This document shows, in pieces, positions 54,489 to 62,005 of a stretch of DNA of 64,000 bases (within the stretch, counting starts at the first letter, position 1; each line of letters starts with the position of its first letter). Under the pieces are notes generated by a model. The model worked only from the letters and a program-made list of their open reading frames with translations, had not been told where the DNA came from and did not search any database. Source of the DNA: Streptomyces sp. NRRL WC-3742 (GTDB lineage Bacteria > Actinomycetota > Actinomycetes > Streptomycetales > Streptomycetaceae); contig NZ_JOCF01000013.1 in assembly GCF_000720635.1 (NCBI RefSeq), positions 60,765-124,764 on the forward strand, in the 5' to 3' direction. A program made the position numbers and the translations under genes.

Positions 54489-55189
54489 AGGAGGCGCTGT
54501 TCCTGCTGGCGGATCTGTGGATGATCTTCTCCGGCTACTTCTACGGCTGGAAATTCATCCGCCGGTACGGCAACTACCTCCTCGGCCTCGAGACGATGGT
54601 GGTCGCGACGTCGGGCAGCAACTTCCTGGTCTGGTCGCTGCTGGGCGCCGATCCCGGCAGCGTCCTGTACGACGTGGCCTACTTCTTCGACGCCTTCTCC
54701 AGGTCCGTCGGCATCACGGTCATCCTGATCATGGGTCTGATGATGGTCACCCATCGCTACAGACCGAGCCGAGGCGTCGACATCGCCGTGTTCGGAGCCG
54801 CGGTCGTGGCCGGCCTGTTCCTCCGGCCGTTCCACGGTGCGGACCTCCACACCGACCGCGCCGCGTTCGCGGTCGCCGTGTTCTACGTCGTCGTCAATCT
54901 CCTCACGGCGGTCTTCCTCGGGTACTTCGTCAAGCGGCTCTGGCAGGCAGGCGCGAGGTGGCCGGCGGTCGCGACGGCACTGGTCACGGCCGCCGGGACC
55001 GCCATCGCGATCACCTACGACTTCTTCCCCCTGCCGTTCGACGACGCGAACCGCGCGATCTTCTACACCGCCGCGCTGGCCACGTGGGGCACCCAGATAT
55101 TCGTCTACTTCCGCGCCTACCGCGTGCTGCACGACCGCAACGCCGCCCTGGACGCGAACCCGGCCCGCGCAGTCGGAGCCCCCGCATGA
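54485..55189 (+). CDS. Unknown multi-pass membrane protein
   Basis: The 234-residue product starts at ATG 54485, overlapping the amine oxidase stop (ATGA). About six hydrophobic helices are seen: residues 1-20, 30-55, 75-95, 100-118, 130-150, 160-180 and possibly 190-210. Short polar loops include YRPSRG, RPFHGADLHTDR and DFFPLPFDDANR. It contains no ABC, MFS or respiratory motif I recognise. It could be a small transporter, a sensor or a partner for the oxidase; being translationally coupled inside the operon argues for a specific role. Start and frame are secure. Confidence 0.75.
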   Translation: MKEALFLLADLWMIFSGYFYGWKFIRRYGNYLLGLETMVVATSGSNFLVWSLLGADPGSVLYDVAYFFDAFSRSVGITVILIMGLMMVTHRYRPSRGVDIAVFGAAVVAGLFLRPFHGADLHTDRAAFAVAVFYVVVNLLTAVFLGYFVKRLWQAGARWPAVATALVTAAGTAIAITYDFFPLPFDDANRAIFYTAALATWGTQIFVYFRAYRVLHDRNAALDANPARAVGAPA

Positions 55190-55215
55190 ACCCCGAACAC
55201 GAAGAAGGAGTCAGG

Positions 55216-56607
55216 ATGGCGAACAGGCAGGTGTACGCGGTGGTGGACCCCGCTGACGGCACAGTGGTCAAGGAGTACCCCACCGCGACGGACCAGGCCG
55301 TCGACGGAGCGCTCGACGCGGCGGCGAAGGCATACGCGCACTGGTCGAGGCAGACCTCCCTCGCCCAGCGCGCCTGGCTGTTGAGCGCCGTCGCCGACCT
55401 GCACGAGGAGCGCAGCGCGCAGCTCGCCGCGATCATCCAGCGGGAGATGGGCAAGCCGCTGGACCAGGCCCTCGCGGAGGTCGAGTTCAGCGCCTCCATC
55501 TACCGGTACTACGCCGAGAACGCGGAGGCGTTCCTCGCCGACGAGCCGATCGAGCTCCTGGGGGGAGAGGGCACCGCTCTCATCCGCCGCCGGTCGATCG
55601 GCGTGCTCCTGGGGATCATGCCCTGGAACTACCCGTACTACCAGGTGGCCCGGTTCGCCGCACCGAACCTCGCGCTGGGCAACACCATCGTGCTCAAGCA
55701 CGCGTCGCAGTGCCCGGAGTCGTCCGCGGCCCTCCAGCAGTTGTTCACCGACGCGGGCGCTCCCGAGGGCTGCTACGTCAACGTCTACGCCACCCGCGAG
55801 CAGATCGCCGTCGCCATCGCGGACCCCCGGGTGCAGGGGGTCTCCTTCACCGGTTCGGAGCGGGCCGGCGCGGAGGTCGCCGCGCAGGCCGGGCGCAGCC
55901 TCAAGAAGGTGGTGCTCGAACTGGGCGGCTCGGACCCCTTCATCGTGCTGTCGACCGACGACCTCGACGCCACGGTCCGAGCGGCGGTCGAGGCCCGGTT
56001 CGAGAACACCGGGCAGGCGTGCAACGGCGCGAAGCGGTTCATCGTCGCCGACGACCTCTACGACGCCTTCCTGGACGCGTTCACCCACAAGGTGCTCGCC
56101 ATGACCGACGGCTTGGCACCCCTGTCCTCGGTCGCCGCCGCCGAGTACCTCGAGGAACAGGTCGAGCGAGCCATCGACCACGGAGCGGCCTTCGTCTCCG
56201 CAGGCAAGCGCGAAGGGGCGCACTTCCCGCCCGGCGTCCTGACGAACGTGTCGCCGACCTCGCCCACGGCCGCCGAGGAGCTCTTCGGCCCCGTCGCGAT
56301 CCTCCACCGGGCCCGGTCCGAGGACGAGGCCGTCGAACTGGCGAACGCCACACCGTACGGACTGGGCTCCTACCTGTTCACGACCGACGCCGACCAGGCC
56401 GCGCGCGTCGCCGACCGGATCGACGCGGGCATGGTCTTCGTCAACGGCGTCGGCCTCGAAGGCGCCGAACTGCCCTTCGGCGGGGTCAAGCGGTCCGGCT
56501 TCGGCCGGGAACTGGGCCGGGCCGGAATCGACGAGTTCGCCAACCGCAAGCTCATCCGCACCGCTGCGACCCGTCCGGCGCAGCCCACGGGAGGAAACCC
56601 GTCATGA
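55216..56607 (+). CDS. NAD(P)-dependent aldehyde dehydrogenase (succinate-semialdehyde type)
   Basis: The 463-residue product starts at ATG 55216, eight bases after AAGGAG; an ATG at 55186 upstream is a less supported option. Family marks are MPWNYPYYQ near residue 136, the general-base Glu in VVLELGGSDPF near residue 233, and the catalytic Cys in NTGQACNGAKRF near residue 267. The C-terminus has ELPFGGVKRSGFGRELG. The closest wording is that of succinate-semialdehyde or related short-chain aldehyde dehydrogenases (GabD-like). It should oxidise an aldehyde made by the amine oxidase or alcohol dehydrogenase. Confidence 0.92.
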   Translation: MANRQVYAVVDPADGTVVKEYPTATDQAVDGALDAAAKAYAHWSRQTSLAQRAWLLSAVADLHEERSAQLAAIIQREMGKPLDQALAEVEFSASIYRYYAENAEAFLADEPIELLGGEGTALIRRRSIGVLLGIMPWNYPYYQVARFAAPNLALGNTIVLKHASQCPESSAALQQLFTDAGAPEGCYVNVYATREQIAVAIADPRVQGVSFTGSERAGAEVAAQAGRSLKKVVLELGGSDPFIVLSTDDLDATVRAAVEARFENTGQACNGAKRFIVADDLYDAFLDAFTHKVLAMTDGLAPLSSVAAAEYLEEQVERAIDHGAAFVSAGKREGAHFPPGVLTNVSPTSPTAAEELFGPVAILHRARSEDEAVELANATPYGLGSYLFTTDADQAARVADRIDAGMVFVNGVGLEGAELPFGGVKRSGFGRELGRAGIDEFANRKLIRTAATRPAQPTGGNPS

Positions 56608-57719
56608 CCATCGAGTTCGACGCCGCCGTCCTCCGGGCCCCGGGCGCGCCGCTGACCATCGAGCGGGTCTCCCTCCCCTCGACACCCCCGCCCGGCGAGG
56701 TACTCGTGCGACTCGGAGCGAGCGGGCTGTGCCACAGCGACCTCCACGCGCTGGTCGGCGAGTGGGAGGTGCCGTCGCCGATGATCCTCGGCCACGAAGG
56801 GGCCGGGACGGTCGAGCGCGTCGGCGCAGGCGTCACGACCCTCAAGCCGGACGACCACGTGGTGCTGTCGTGGACGCCGTCGTGTCGCCGCTGCCGCCAC
56901 TGCGTCGGCGGAAGGCCGGTCCTGTGCGACATGGTCAGCCGGCACTCGGCGAACCACCTGTCGTTCGACGGCCGATCCCGCGTCACGTCCGCGGACGGGG
57001 GCGACGTCTACAGTTTCGCCGGCCTGGGAACGTTCGGGCAGTACACCCTGGTGCCCGAGTCGGCGGCGATCGCCGTCCGCCAGGACGCCCCGTTCCCCCA
57101 GGCCGCCCTGGTCGGATGCGCCGTCACCACCGGCGTCGGCGCGGCCGTCAACACCGCCAAGGTGCGTCCGAGCGACACCGTGCTGGTCCTCGGCTGCGGC
57201 GGCGTCGGCCTCAACGCGATCCAGGGCGCCCGGCTCGTCGGCGCCCGGAGGATCATCGCCGCCGACGTCTCCGACGACAAGCTCGCGCAGGCCCGCCACT
57301 TCGGCGCCACCCACGTGATCAACAACCGCAGCGAGGACCTCGCCGAGCGGATCTCCCAGCTCACCGACGGACGCGGCGTGGAGGTGGCCATCGAGGCCAT
57401 CGGGCTGCCGCGCACCATCGAGGCTGCCTACGCGGTCCTCGCCCGAGGCGGCACGGCGGTGGTCGCCGGGCAGGTGGCGGACGGCGTGCGGATCTCCATC
57501 GACCCGTTCGTCATGTCCGACCAGGAGCTCTCCCTCATCGGGTCGAACTACGGCTCCAGCACGCCGGATTCGGACTTCCCCCTGCTGATCGACCACTACC
57601 TGAACGACCGGATCGACCTCGACTCCCTCGTGACGCGCGTGATCGACCTGAAGGACATCAACGAAGGCTTCGACCAACTGAAGCGCGGCATCGGCATCCG
57701 CTCGGTGATCACGTACTGA
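56604..57719 (+). CDS. Zinc-dependent alcohol dehydrogenase
   Basis: The 371-residue product starts at ATG 56604, overlapping the aldehyde dehydrogenase stop (ATGA). The catalytic zinc ligands are in GLCHSDLHA near residue 43 and GHEGAG near residue 66; the structural zinc cysteines are in CRRCRHC and the following C near residues 92-107. The nucleotide loop is VLVLGCGGVGLNAI near residue 194. The overall pattern is that of class III / mycothiol- or aryl-alcohol-type medium-chain dehydrogenases. It should interconvert an alcohol and an aldehyde or ketone. Confidence 0.93.
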   Translation: MTIEFDAAVLRAPGAPLTIERVSLPSTPPPGEVLVRLGASGLCHSDLHALVGEWEVPSPMILGHEGAGTVERVGAGVTTLKPDDHVVLSWTPSCRRCRHCVGGRPVLCDMVSRHSANHLSFDGRSRVTSADGGDVYSFAGLGTFGQYTLVPESAAIAVRQDAPFPQAALVGCAVTTGVGAAVNTAKVRPSDTVLVLGCGGVGLNAIQGARLVGARRIIAADVSDDKLAQARHFGATHVINNRSEDLAERISQLTDGRGVEVAIEAIGLPRTIEAAYAVLARGGTAVVAGQVADGVRISIDPFVMSDQELSLIGSNYGSSTPDSDFPLLIDHYLNDRIDLDSLVTRVIDLKDINEGFDQLKRGIGIRSVITY

Positions 57720-57735
57720 AAGGCAGTGGCAATCC

Positions 57736-58992
57736 ATGGCCCTGGAATCGTCCCGCCTGGCCTTCGAGCGGGCCCGACGCAGCATCGGCGGCGGTGTGGG
57801 GTCCGGCCTGCGCGCCGCGATGCCTCCCCACCCGCTCTTCGTGCGGGAGGCACACGGCGCCCACGTGTGGGACCTCGACGGCGACCGGTACACCGACTAC
57901 GTGATGGCCTGGGGCCCGCTCGTCCTCGGGCACGGCGACCCGCGCGTGGTGTCCGCGGTGGCCGACGTCCTGACCAGGATGCAGGTCGTCGGCACCGGCC
58001 ACGCGCTCGAGTACCTCGCGGCGGAGGCGGTCCTGGAGGCCGTCCCGCACGGCGAGCGACTGCTGTGGAGCAACACGGGGACCGAGGCGGTGCAGGTCGC
58101 ACTCCGCCTCGCGCGCGCCGCCACCGGGCGGCGTCGCGTCCTCAAGTTCGCCAAGAGCTACCACGGCTGGCACGACACCGTGTACGCCGGGATGTCCGAG
58201 GACGACGGCGACCGCCCCGCAGCCCCCGGCGGGCCGGGACAGTCGCCCAGCGTGCTGGACGACCTGGTCGTGGCGCGCTTCAACGACGTACCGCTGGCCG
58301 AGCGGCTGCTTGGCGAGGCCGTCGAGCGCGACATCGCCGCCGTGCTCGTCGACCCGGTGATGAGCAACGCCGGCGTCGAAGAGCCCGCACCGGGGTTCCT
58401 GTCGACGCTGCGCACCCTTTGTGACCGGCACGGCGTCGTCCTCGTCTTCGACGAGGTGATCGCCGGGTTCCGGATCGCCCGGGGCGGGGCGGCCGAGAAG
58501 TACGGCGTGCTGCCCGACCTGTCCGTCTTCGGGAAGGCGATGGCCGGAGGCTTCACCCAGAGCGCCGTCGTCGGCCGGGCCGAACTCGTCGATCAGGTGA
58601 CGGCCGGCGTGGTTCATGCCGGAACCTTCAACGCCAACCCGGTCGCCCTGGCGGCCGTCGAGGCGACGATGCGCGTCCTGGCCGATCCCGCGGTCTACGA
58701 GCAGCTCGAACGGACCTCGTCCGAGTTCGAGGCTCTCGTCGGTGGCGCCCTCGGCTCGTCTCCCGACTTCGGCCGCTTCAACCGGGTCGGCTCGCTCCTC
58801 CAGTACGTCCCCGCCGGCGGTGCCACCGGCCTCCACGGAACCGGCGGGACCTGGACCGCGATCCTCGAAGGGATGCTGCGCCAGGGCGTTTTGTTCATGC
58901 CGTCCGGCAAGGTCTTCCTCAGCACGGCGCACACCACCGCCGACATCGAGGCGACGGCCGAAGCCCTCCACCGGCTCCTGGAGAAGTTCTGA
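57736..58992 (+). CDS. Class III PLP aminotransferase / glutamate-1-semialdehyde mutase-like
   Basis: The 418-residue product follows the alcohol dehydrogenase by 16 bp. Family features are GAHVWDLDGDRYTDYV near residue 38, SNTGTEAVQVALRLARA near residue 113, HGWHDT near residue 148, the Asp-binding FDEVIAGFR near residue 238, and the PLP lysine in DLSVFGKAMAGGF near residue 267. The wording resembles glutamate-1-semialdehyde 2,1-aminomutases, but it is not in a haem cluster, so it is more likely an amine:keto-acid transaminase of the pathway. It is the last gene before a strong terminator. Confidence 0.9.
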   Translation: MALESSRLAFERARRSIGGGVGSGLRAAMPPHPLFVREAHGAHVWDLDGDRYTDYVMAWGPLVLGHGDPRVVSAVADVLTRMQVVGTGHALEYLAAEAVLEAVPHGERLLWSNTGTEAVQVALRLARAATGRRRVLKFAKSYHGWHDTVYAGMSEDDGDRPAAPGGPGQSPSVLDDLVVARFNDVPLAERLLGEAVERDIAAVLVDPVMSNAGVEEPAPGFLSTLRTLCDRHGVVLVFDEVIAGFRIARGGAAEKYGVLPDLSVFGKAMAGGFTQSAVVGRAELVDQVTAGVVHAGTFNANPVALAAVEATMRVLADPAVYEQLERTSSEFEALVGGALGSSPDFGRFNRVGSLLQYVPAGGATGLHGTGGTWTAILEGMLRQGVLFMPSGKVFLSTAHTTADIEATAEALHRLLEKF

Positions 58993-59030
58993 TCTCAGGC
59001 TCGAGCCCCCACGTGTGAGCCCCACCTACT

Positions 59031-59071
59031 CCGAACCAGGCCGTGTGTTCCCCCCCCGCGGCCTGGTTCGG
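59031..59071. terminator. Perfect 13-bp hairpin after the BVMO operon
   Basis: CCGAACCAGGCCG at 59031-59043 pairs exactly with 59059-59071 around a 15-nt loop rich in C. It lies about 40 bp after the aminotransferase stop and should end the operon. Confidence 0.85.
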
Positions 59072-59091
59072 TCCACCTTCCGGAAGACACC

Positions 59092-59265
59092 ATGCTGAAC
59101 CTCTCGGTCCTGCTGGAGGACTCCGCCCGCATGCGCCCCGACCGGGACGCCGTGGTCCTCGGTCCGACGCGTCTCACCTACGTCCAGGTCGACCCCGCGG
59201 CACGCCCTCGACAGCGCCCGGACCCCGAGGCTAGGCTCGCGCGCAGAGAGTATTCAATTTGTTGA
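59092..59265 (+). pseudogene. N-terminal stub of an acyl-CoA ligase (AMP-binding)
   Basis: The ATG at 59092 opens MLNLSVLLEDSARMRPDRDAV then VLGPTRLTYVQVD, the normal start of a fatty-acid CoA ligase. Similarity stops after about 34 residues, the next 23 are unrelated, and a stop follows at 59265. The rest of the gene is missing. It lies between the operon terminator and the SnoaL-like gene, so it may be the start of a ligase that once extended the catabolic operon. Confidence 0.75.
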
Positions 59266-59267
59266 CT

Positions 59268-59681
59268 ATGGAGTCTGTCGTGCACCCCTTTCGCGCAGCC
59301 GTTGAGGCCGGCGATCACGACGCCCTTCAGGCCCTCCTGGCCGAGGACGTCGTCTTCACCAGCCCCGTCGCCTTCAAGCCCTACCCGGGCAAGGCCATGA
59401 CCGCCGCGATCCTGCGCGGTGTCGGACGGGTCTTCGAGGACTTCCGCTACGTCCGCGAGATCAACGGTGCGGACGGCCGCGACCGGGCCTTCGTCTTCAA
59501 GGCCGCCGTCGACGGCCGCGAGGTGCACGGCTGTGACTTCCTCCACTTCGACGAGGACGGCCTGATCGACGAGTTGACGGTGATGGTCCGCCCGCTCTCC
59601 GGCGCCCAGGCCCTCTCCACGGCGATGGGCGCGCAGTTCGAGCGAATCACCGCCGAAGCGCTGGGCGCGTCCGAGGCATGA
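59268..59681 (+). CDS. SnoaL-like / nuclear transport factor 2 fold protein
   Basis: From ATG 59268 the product is 137 residues: VVHPFRAAVEAGDHDALQALLAEDVVFTSPVAF opens a SnoaL-like alpha+beta barrel, and EVHGCDFLHFDEDGLIDELTVMVRPL near residue 88 is the typical C-terminal strand pair. Such folds serve as small hydrolases, cyclases or ligand-binding proteins; no catalytic assignment is possible. The start overlaps a possible operator (TTGTTGACTA). The stop overlaps the SGNH hydrolase start (ATGA), so the two genes are co-translated. Confidence 0.85.
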   Translation: MESVVHPFRAAVEAGDHDALQALLAEDVVFTSPVAFKPYPGKAMTAAILRGVGRVFEDFRYVREINGADGRDRAFVFKAAVDGREVHGCDFLHFDEDGLIDELTVMVRPLSGAQALSTAMGAQFERITAEALGASEA

Positions 59682-60472
59682 GCGCGACCACGGGCTTCCG
59701 CCGGTACGTCGCGATCGGCGACAGCCAGACCGAGGGCCTGGGTGACGGTGACGAGACGGCCGGATGGCGCGGCTGGGCGGACCGGTTGGCCGAGACGATC
59801 TCCGAGCACGAGCCCGACCTGCTCTACGCCAACCTCGCCGTCCGCGGCCGGCTCGCCGGCCAGGTACGGGCCGAACAGCTCTCCCCGGCCCTCGCGCTAC
59901 GGCCGGACCTGGTCACCGTGGTCGCCGGGATGAACGACCTGATGCGGCCCGGTTTCGACGCGGGCGAGGTGGTGGCGGAACTCGACGCGATGTTCGCCGC
60001 CTTCACGGGCGCGGGGGCGCGGGTGCTCACCTTCACCTTCCCCGACATCGGCCGGATCGCGCCGTTGGCCCGCGGGCTGCGGCCCCGGGTCCTGGACCTC
60101 AATGCGCGCATCCGGGCCACGGCCGACCACCGCGGCGTCCTGGTCGTCGACTTCTTCCCGCACGAGGCGACGACCGATCCGCGCATGTGGAGCGCGGACC
60201 GGCTGCACGCCAGCCCGCTCGGCCACGCCGGGATCGCCGCCGCGGCGGCCGAGGCGCTCGCGCTGCCCGGCAGCGACAGCGGGTGGGCCGAGCCGCTGCC
60301 TCCGCTCCCGGCGGCAGGGCTCCGGCAGCGGGCCGTCCGGGAGGCCGCCTGGATCGGCACCTTCCTCGGGCCGTGGCTGATGCGCCGCCTGCGCGGCCGC
60401 TCCTCCGGCGACGGAAGGGTCGCGAAGCGCCCGGAACTGCGGCCCGTCGGGGCTCCCCGCCCGGTGCACTGA
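59678..60472 (+). CDS. SGNH/GDSL hydrolase
   Basis: The 264-residue product starts at ATG 59678, overlapping the upstream stop. Block I is IGDSQTEGLGDGD near residue 13 with the nucleophile Ser, block II Gly in NLAVRGRLA near residue 52, block III in VAGMNDLM near residue 84, and block V D-x-x-H is in WSADRLHASPLGH near residue 170. Without a signal peptide it should be a cytoplasmic esterase or lipase. A basic C-terminal tail (RRLRGRSS) is unusual and could bind the membrane or nucleic acid. Confidence 0.9.
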   Translation: MSATTGFRRYVAIGDSQTEGLGDGDETAGWRGWADRLAETISEHEPDLLYANLAVRGRLAGQVRAEQLSPALALRPDLVTVVAGMNDLMRPGFDAGEVVAELDAMFAAFTGAGARVLTFTFPDIGRIAPLARGLRPRVLDLNARIRATADHRGVLVVDFFPHEATTDPRMWSADRLHASPLGHAGIAAAAAEALALPGSDSGWAEPLPPLPAAGLRQRAVREAAWIGTFLGPWLMRRLRGRSSGDGRVAKRPELRPVGAPRPVH

Positions 60473-60492
60473 GCGGCCGCCCACGAAGACCG

Positions 60493-61089
60493 TCAGACCG
60501 GCCCCTGCGCCGGCTCCCGCCCGGGGGCCGGCGCGGCGGTTCGGCGCCGGTCCAGGACCGCGAGTGCCTGCTCGCACCAGCGCTGGTTCTCGCGCTCGAA
60601 CGACAGTCCGCGCATCAGCGTCAGGTACGGCCCGATCCGTTCGGCCGTGGCGAGGTACTCGTCCTCGAAACGCCCGTCCAGCAGCCGCGCCCGCAGGCGC
60701 TCGTAGCGGGCCACCTTGGCCTGTGCCCACACCAGACGTTCGAGCAGCGCCGCGCGCACGGCCTCTTGGTCGCCCGCGTCCACGGCCTGCACCTGGACGA
60801 GCAGTTCGTCCCGGATCGCGGACGGCCGCGGCGGCGAGGCCGTGAACGACCGCAGGGCGGCGCGGCCCGCCTCGGTGAGCGAGAACAGCCGCTTGTTCGG
60901 CCGCCGCTCCTGTTCGACGACCCGGGCGCTGATCAGCCCGTCGGCCTTCATCCGGTCCAGCTCCCGGTAGAGCTGCTGCGGTGTGGCCATCCAGAAGTTC
61001 GCCGCCGACGCGTCGAACGCCTTCGTCAGGTCGTATCCGGACGCCTCGCCCTCCAGGAGGGTCGACATGATCGCGTTGCGCAGGGCCAT
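60493..61089 (-). CDS. PadR-family transcriptional regulator
   Basis: The 198-residue product starts MALRNAIMSTLLEGEASGYDLTKAFDAS, the standard opening of PadR regulators. The winged HTH covers residues 1-85 (ATPQQLYRELDRMKADGLI, RRPNKRLFSLTEAGRAAL) and the C-terminal Vir-type coiled-coil dimer domain spans 95-180. It is convergent with the SnoaL/SGNH pair. A shared TTGTTGA-TTA element occurs upstream of both units, so it may repress itself and them. Confidence 0.92.
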   Translation of the reverse strand: MALRNAIMSTLLEGEASGYDLTKAFDASAANFWMATPQQLYRELDRMKADGLISARVVEQERRPNKRLFSLTEAGRAALRSFTASPPRPSAIRDELLVQVQAVDAGDQEAVRAALLERLVWAQAKVARYERLRARLLDGRFEDEYLATAERIGPYLTLMRGLSFERENQRWCEQALAVLDRRRTAAPAPGREPAQGPV

Positions 61090-61133
61090 GCCGCCAGCCT
61101 AGCGAGCGCCCCGCGCACCGGCGACCGACGCGA

Positions 61134-61565
61134 TTAATCAACAAGGCACGTATGCTGGAGGCCCTCGCGTCCCTCGCCCCGCAGGTAGGAGGTGGCCGCA
61201 GCCTGGGTGGTGACCACCGTGCCGGGGGCCCCGGCGACGGTGTCGTCCGCTGCGACGGAGACCCGGACGAACAGGGTGGCGAGCAGGCAGAGGGCGCTGA
61301 CGCCGACGCTGAACCAGCCCAGAGTGGACGGCTTGCCGGGGCGGGGACGCAGCAGCAGCCAGGCCACCAGCGCGAGTCCGACCACCGAGCAGGCCAGCAC
61401 GACGGCCAGGCGGTGGCCGTGCCGCATCACCTCGTGCACCGGGTTGTCGATGCCGGCGGCGGCGACACCGGCCAGGACGAACAGGACCACCGACACCACG
61501 GCGCACACGATCGGCACGGCGCCCCACCGGCGGTGCGGAGGGGACGGGTCGGTGGAGGGGGACAT
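61134..61565 (-). CDS. Small three- to four-helix membrane protein
   Basis: The 143-residue product starts at ATG 61565 (MSPSTDPSPPHRRW). It has three predicted membrane segments: IVCAVVSVVLFVLAGVAAAG near 18, LAVVLACSVVGLALVAWLLL near 53 and LGWFSVGVSALCLLATLFV near 83. A short external C-terminus follows. No family recognised. It lies upstream of padR on the same strand, with 44 bp between them. Confidence 0.6.
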   Translation of the reverse strand: MSPSTDPSPPHRRWGAVPIVCAVVSVVLFVLAGVAAAGIDNPVHEVMRHGHRLAVVLACSVVGLALVAWLLLRPRPGKPSTLGWFSVGVSALCLLATLFVRVSVAADDTVAGAPGTVVTTQAAATSYLRGEGREGLQHTCLVD

Positions 61566-61642
61566 GTCGGCTCCGGTACATGGCTGACGGCTGACGCGAC
61601 GATCATGAACGACGCGCGACGGGCGGTCGGTCAGCGAACCGC

Positions 61643-61969
61643 ATGCTCGGTGCCGGCCTGTCGCCGCTTCCTCCCAACGGCCCACGGAAGCACCGGCCGA
61701 ACGGGGCCCTGGACGTGGCGGCGCTGTGGCGGGCGCTGGAGGGAGTGGTCTCGCGGGCCGCGGTGAACAGCGCGGTGCGGGTGGTCGAGCAACTGGTGGC
61801 CGAGGACGACGGGTCGGGCGGAGATCACGCTGCGCGGGCAGCCGGCCACCCCTTGGCCGAGGCGGCTCGGCGGCGGCCCGGCGCCCGGGCCACCAGTTCC
61901 AACCGACCGATGATCCACAAGGACACGTCCGCAAGGCATTTCGGAATGCCGGACCGCGGGCTCGGGTAG
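61643..61969 (+). CDS. Possible short protein or fragment
   Basis: In the 440-bp gap between two genes this 108-residue frame has good codon bias in the middle (DVAALWRALEGVVSRAAVNSAVRVVEQLVAEDD) but a weak start and an Arg/Ala-rich end. No family or ribosome binding site was recognised. The gap may instead hold only promoters for the flanking divergent genes. Confidence 0.25.
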   Translation: MLGAGLSPLPPNGPRKHRPNGALDVAALWRALEGVVSRAAVNSAVRVVEQLVAEDDGSGGDHAARAAGHPLAEAARRRPGARATSSNRPMIHKDTSARHFGMPDRGLG

Positions 61970-62005
61970 GACTGGGGCCGTTGACCATCAGCGGAAGGGG
62001 GCTCT

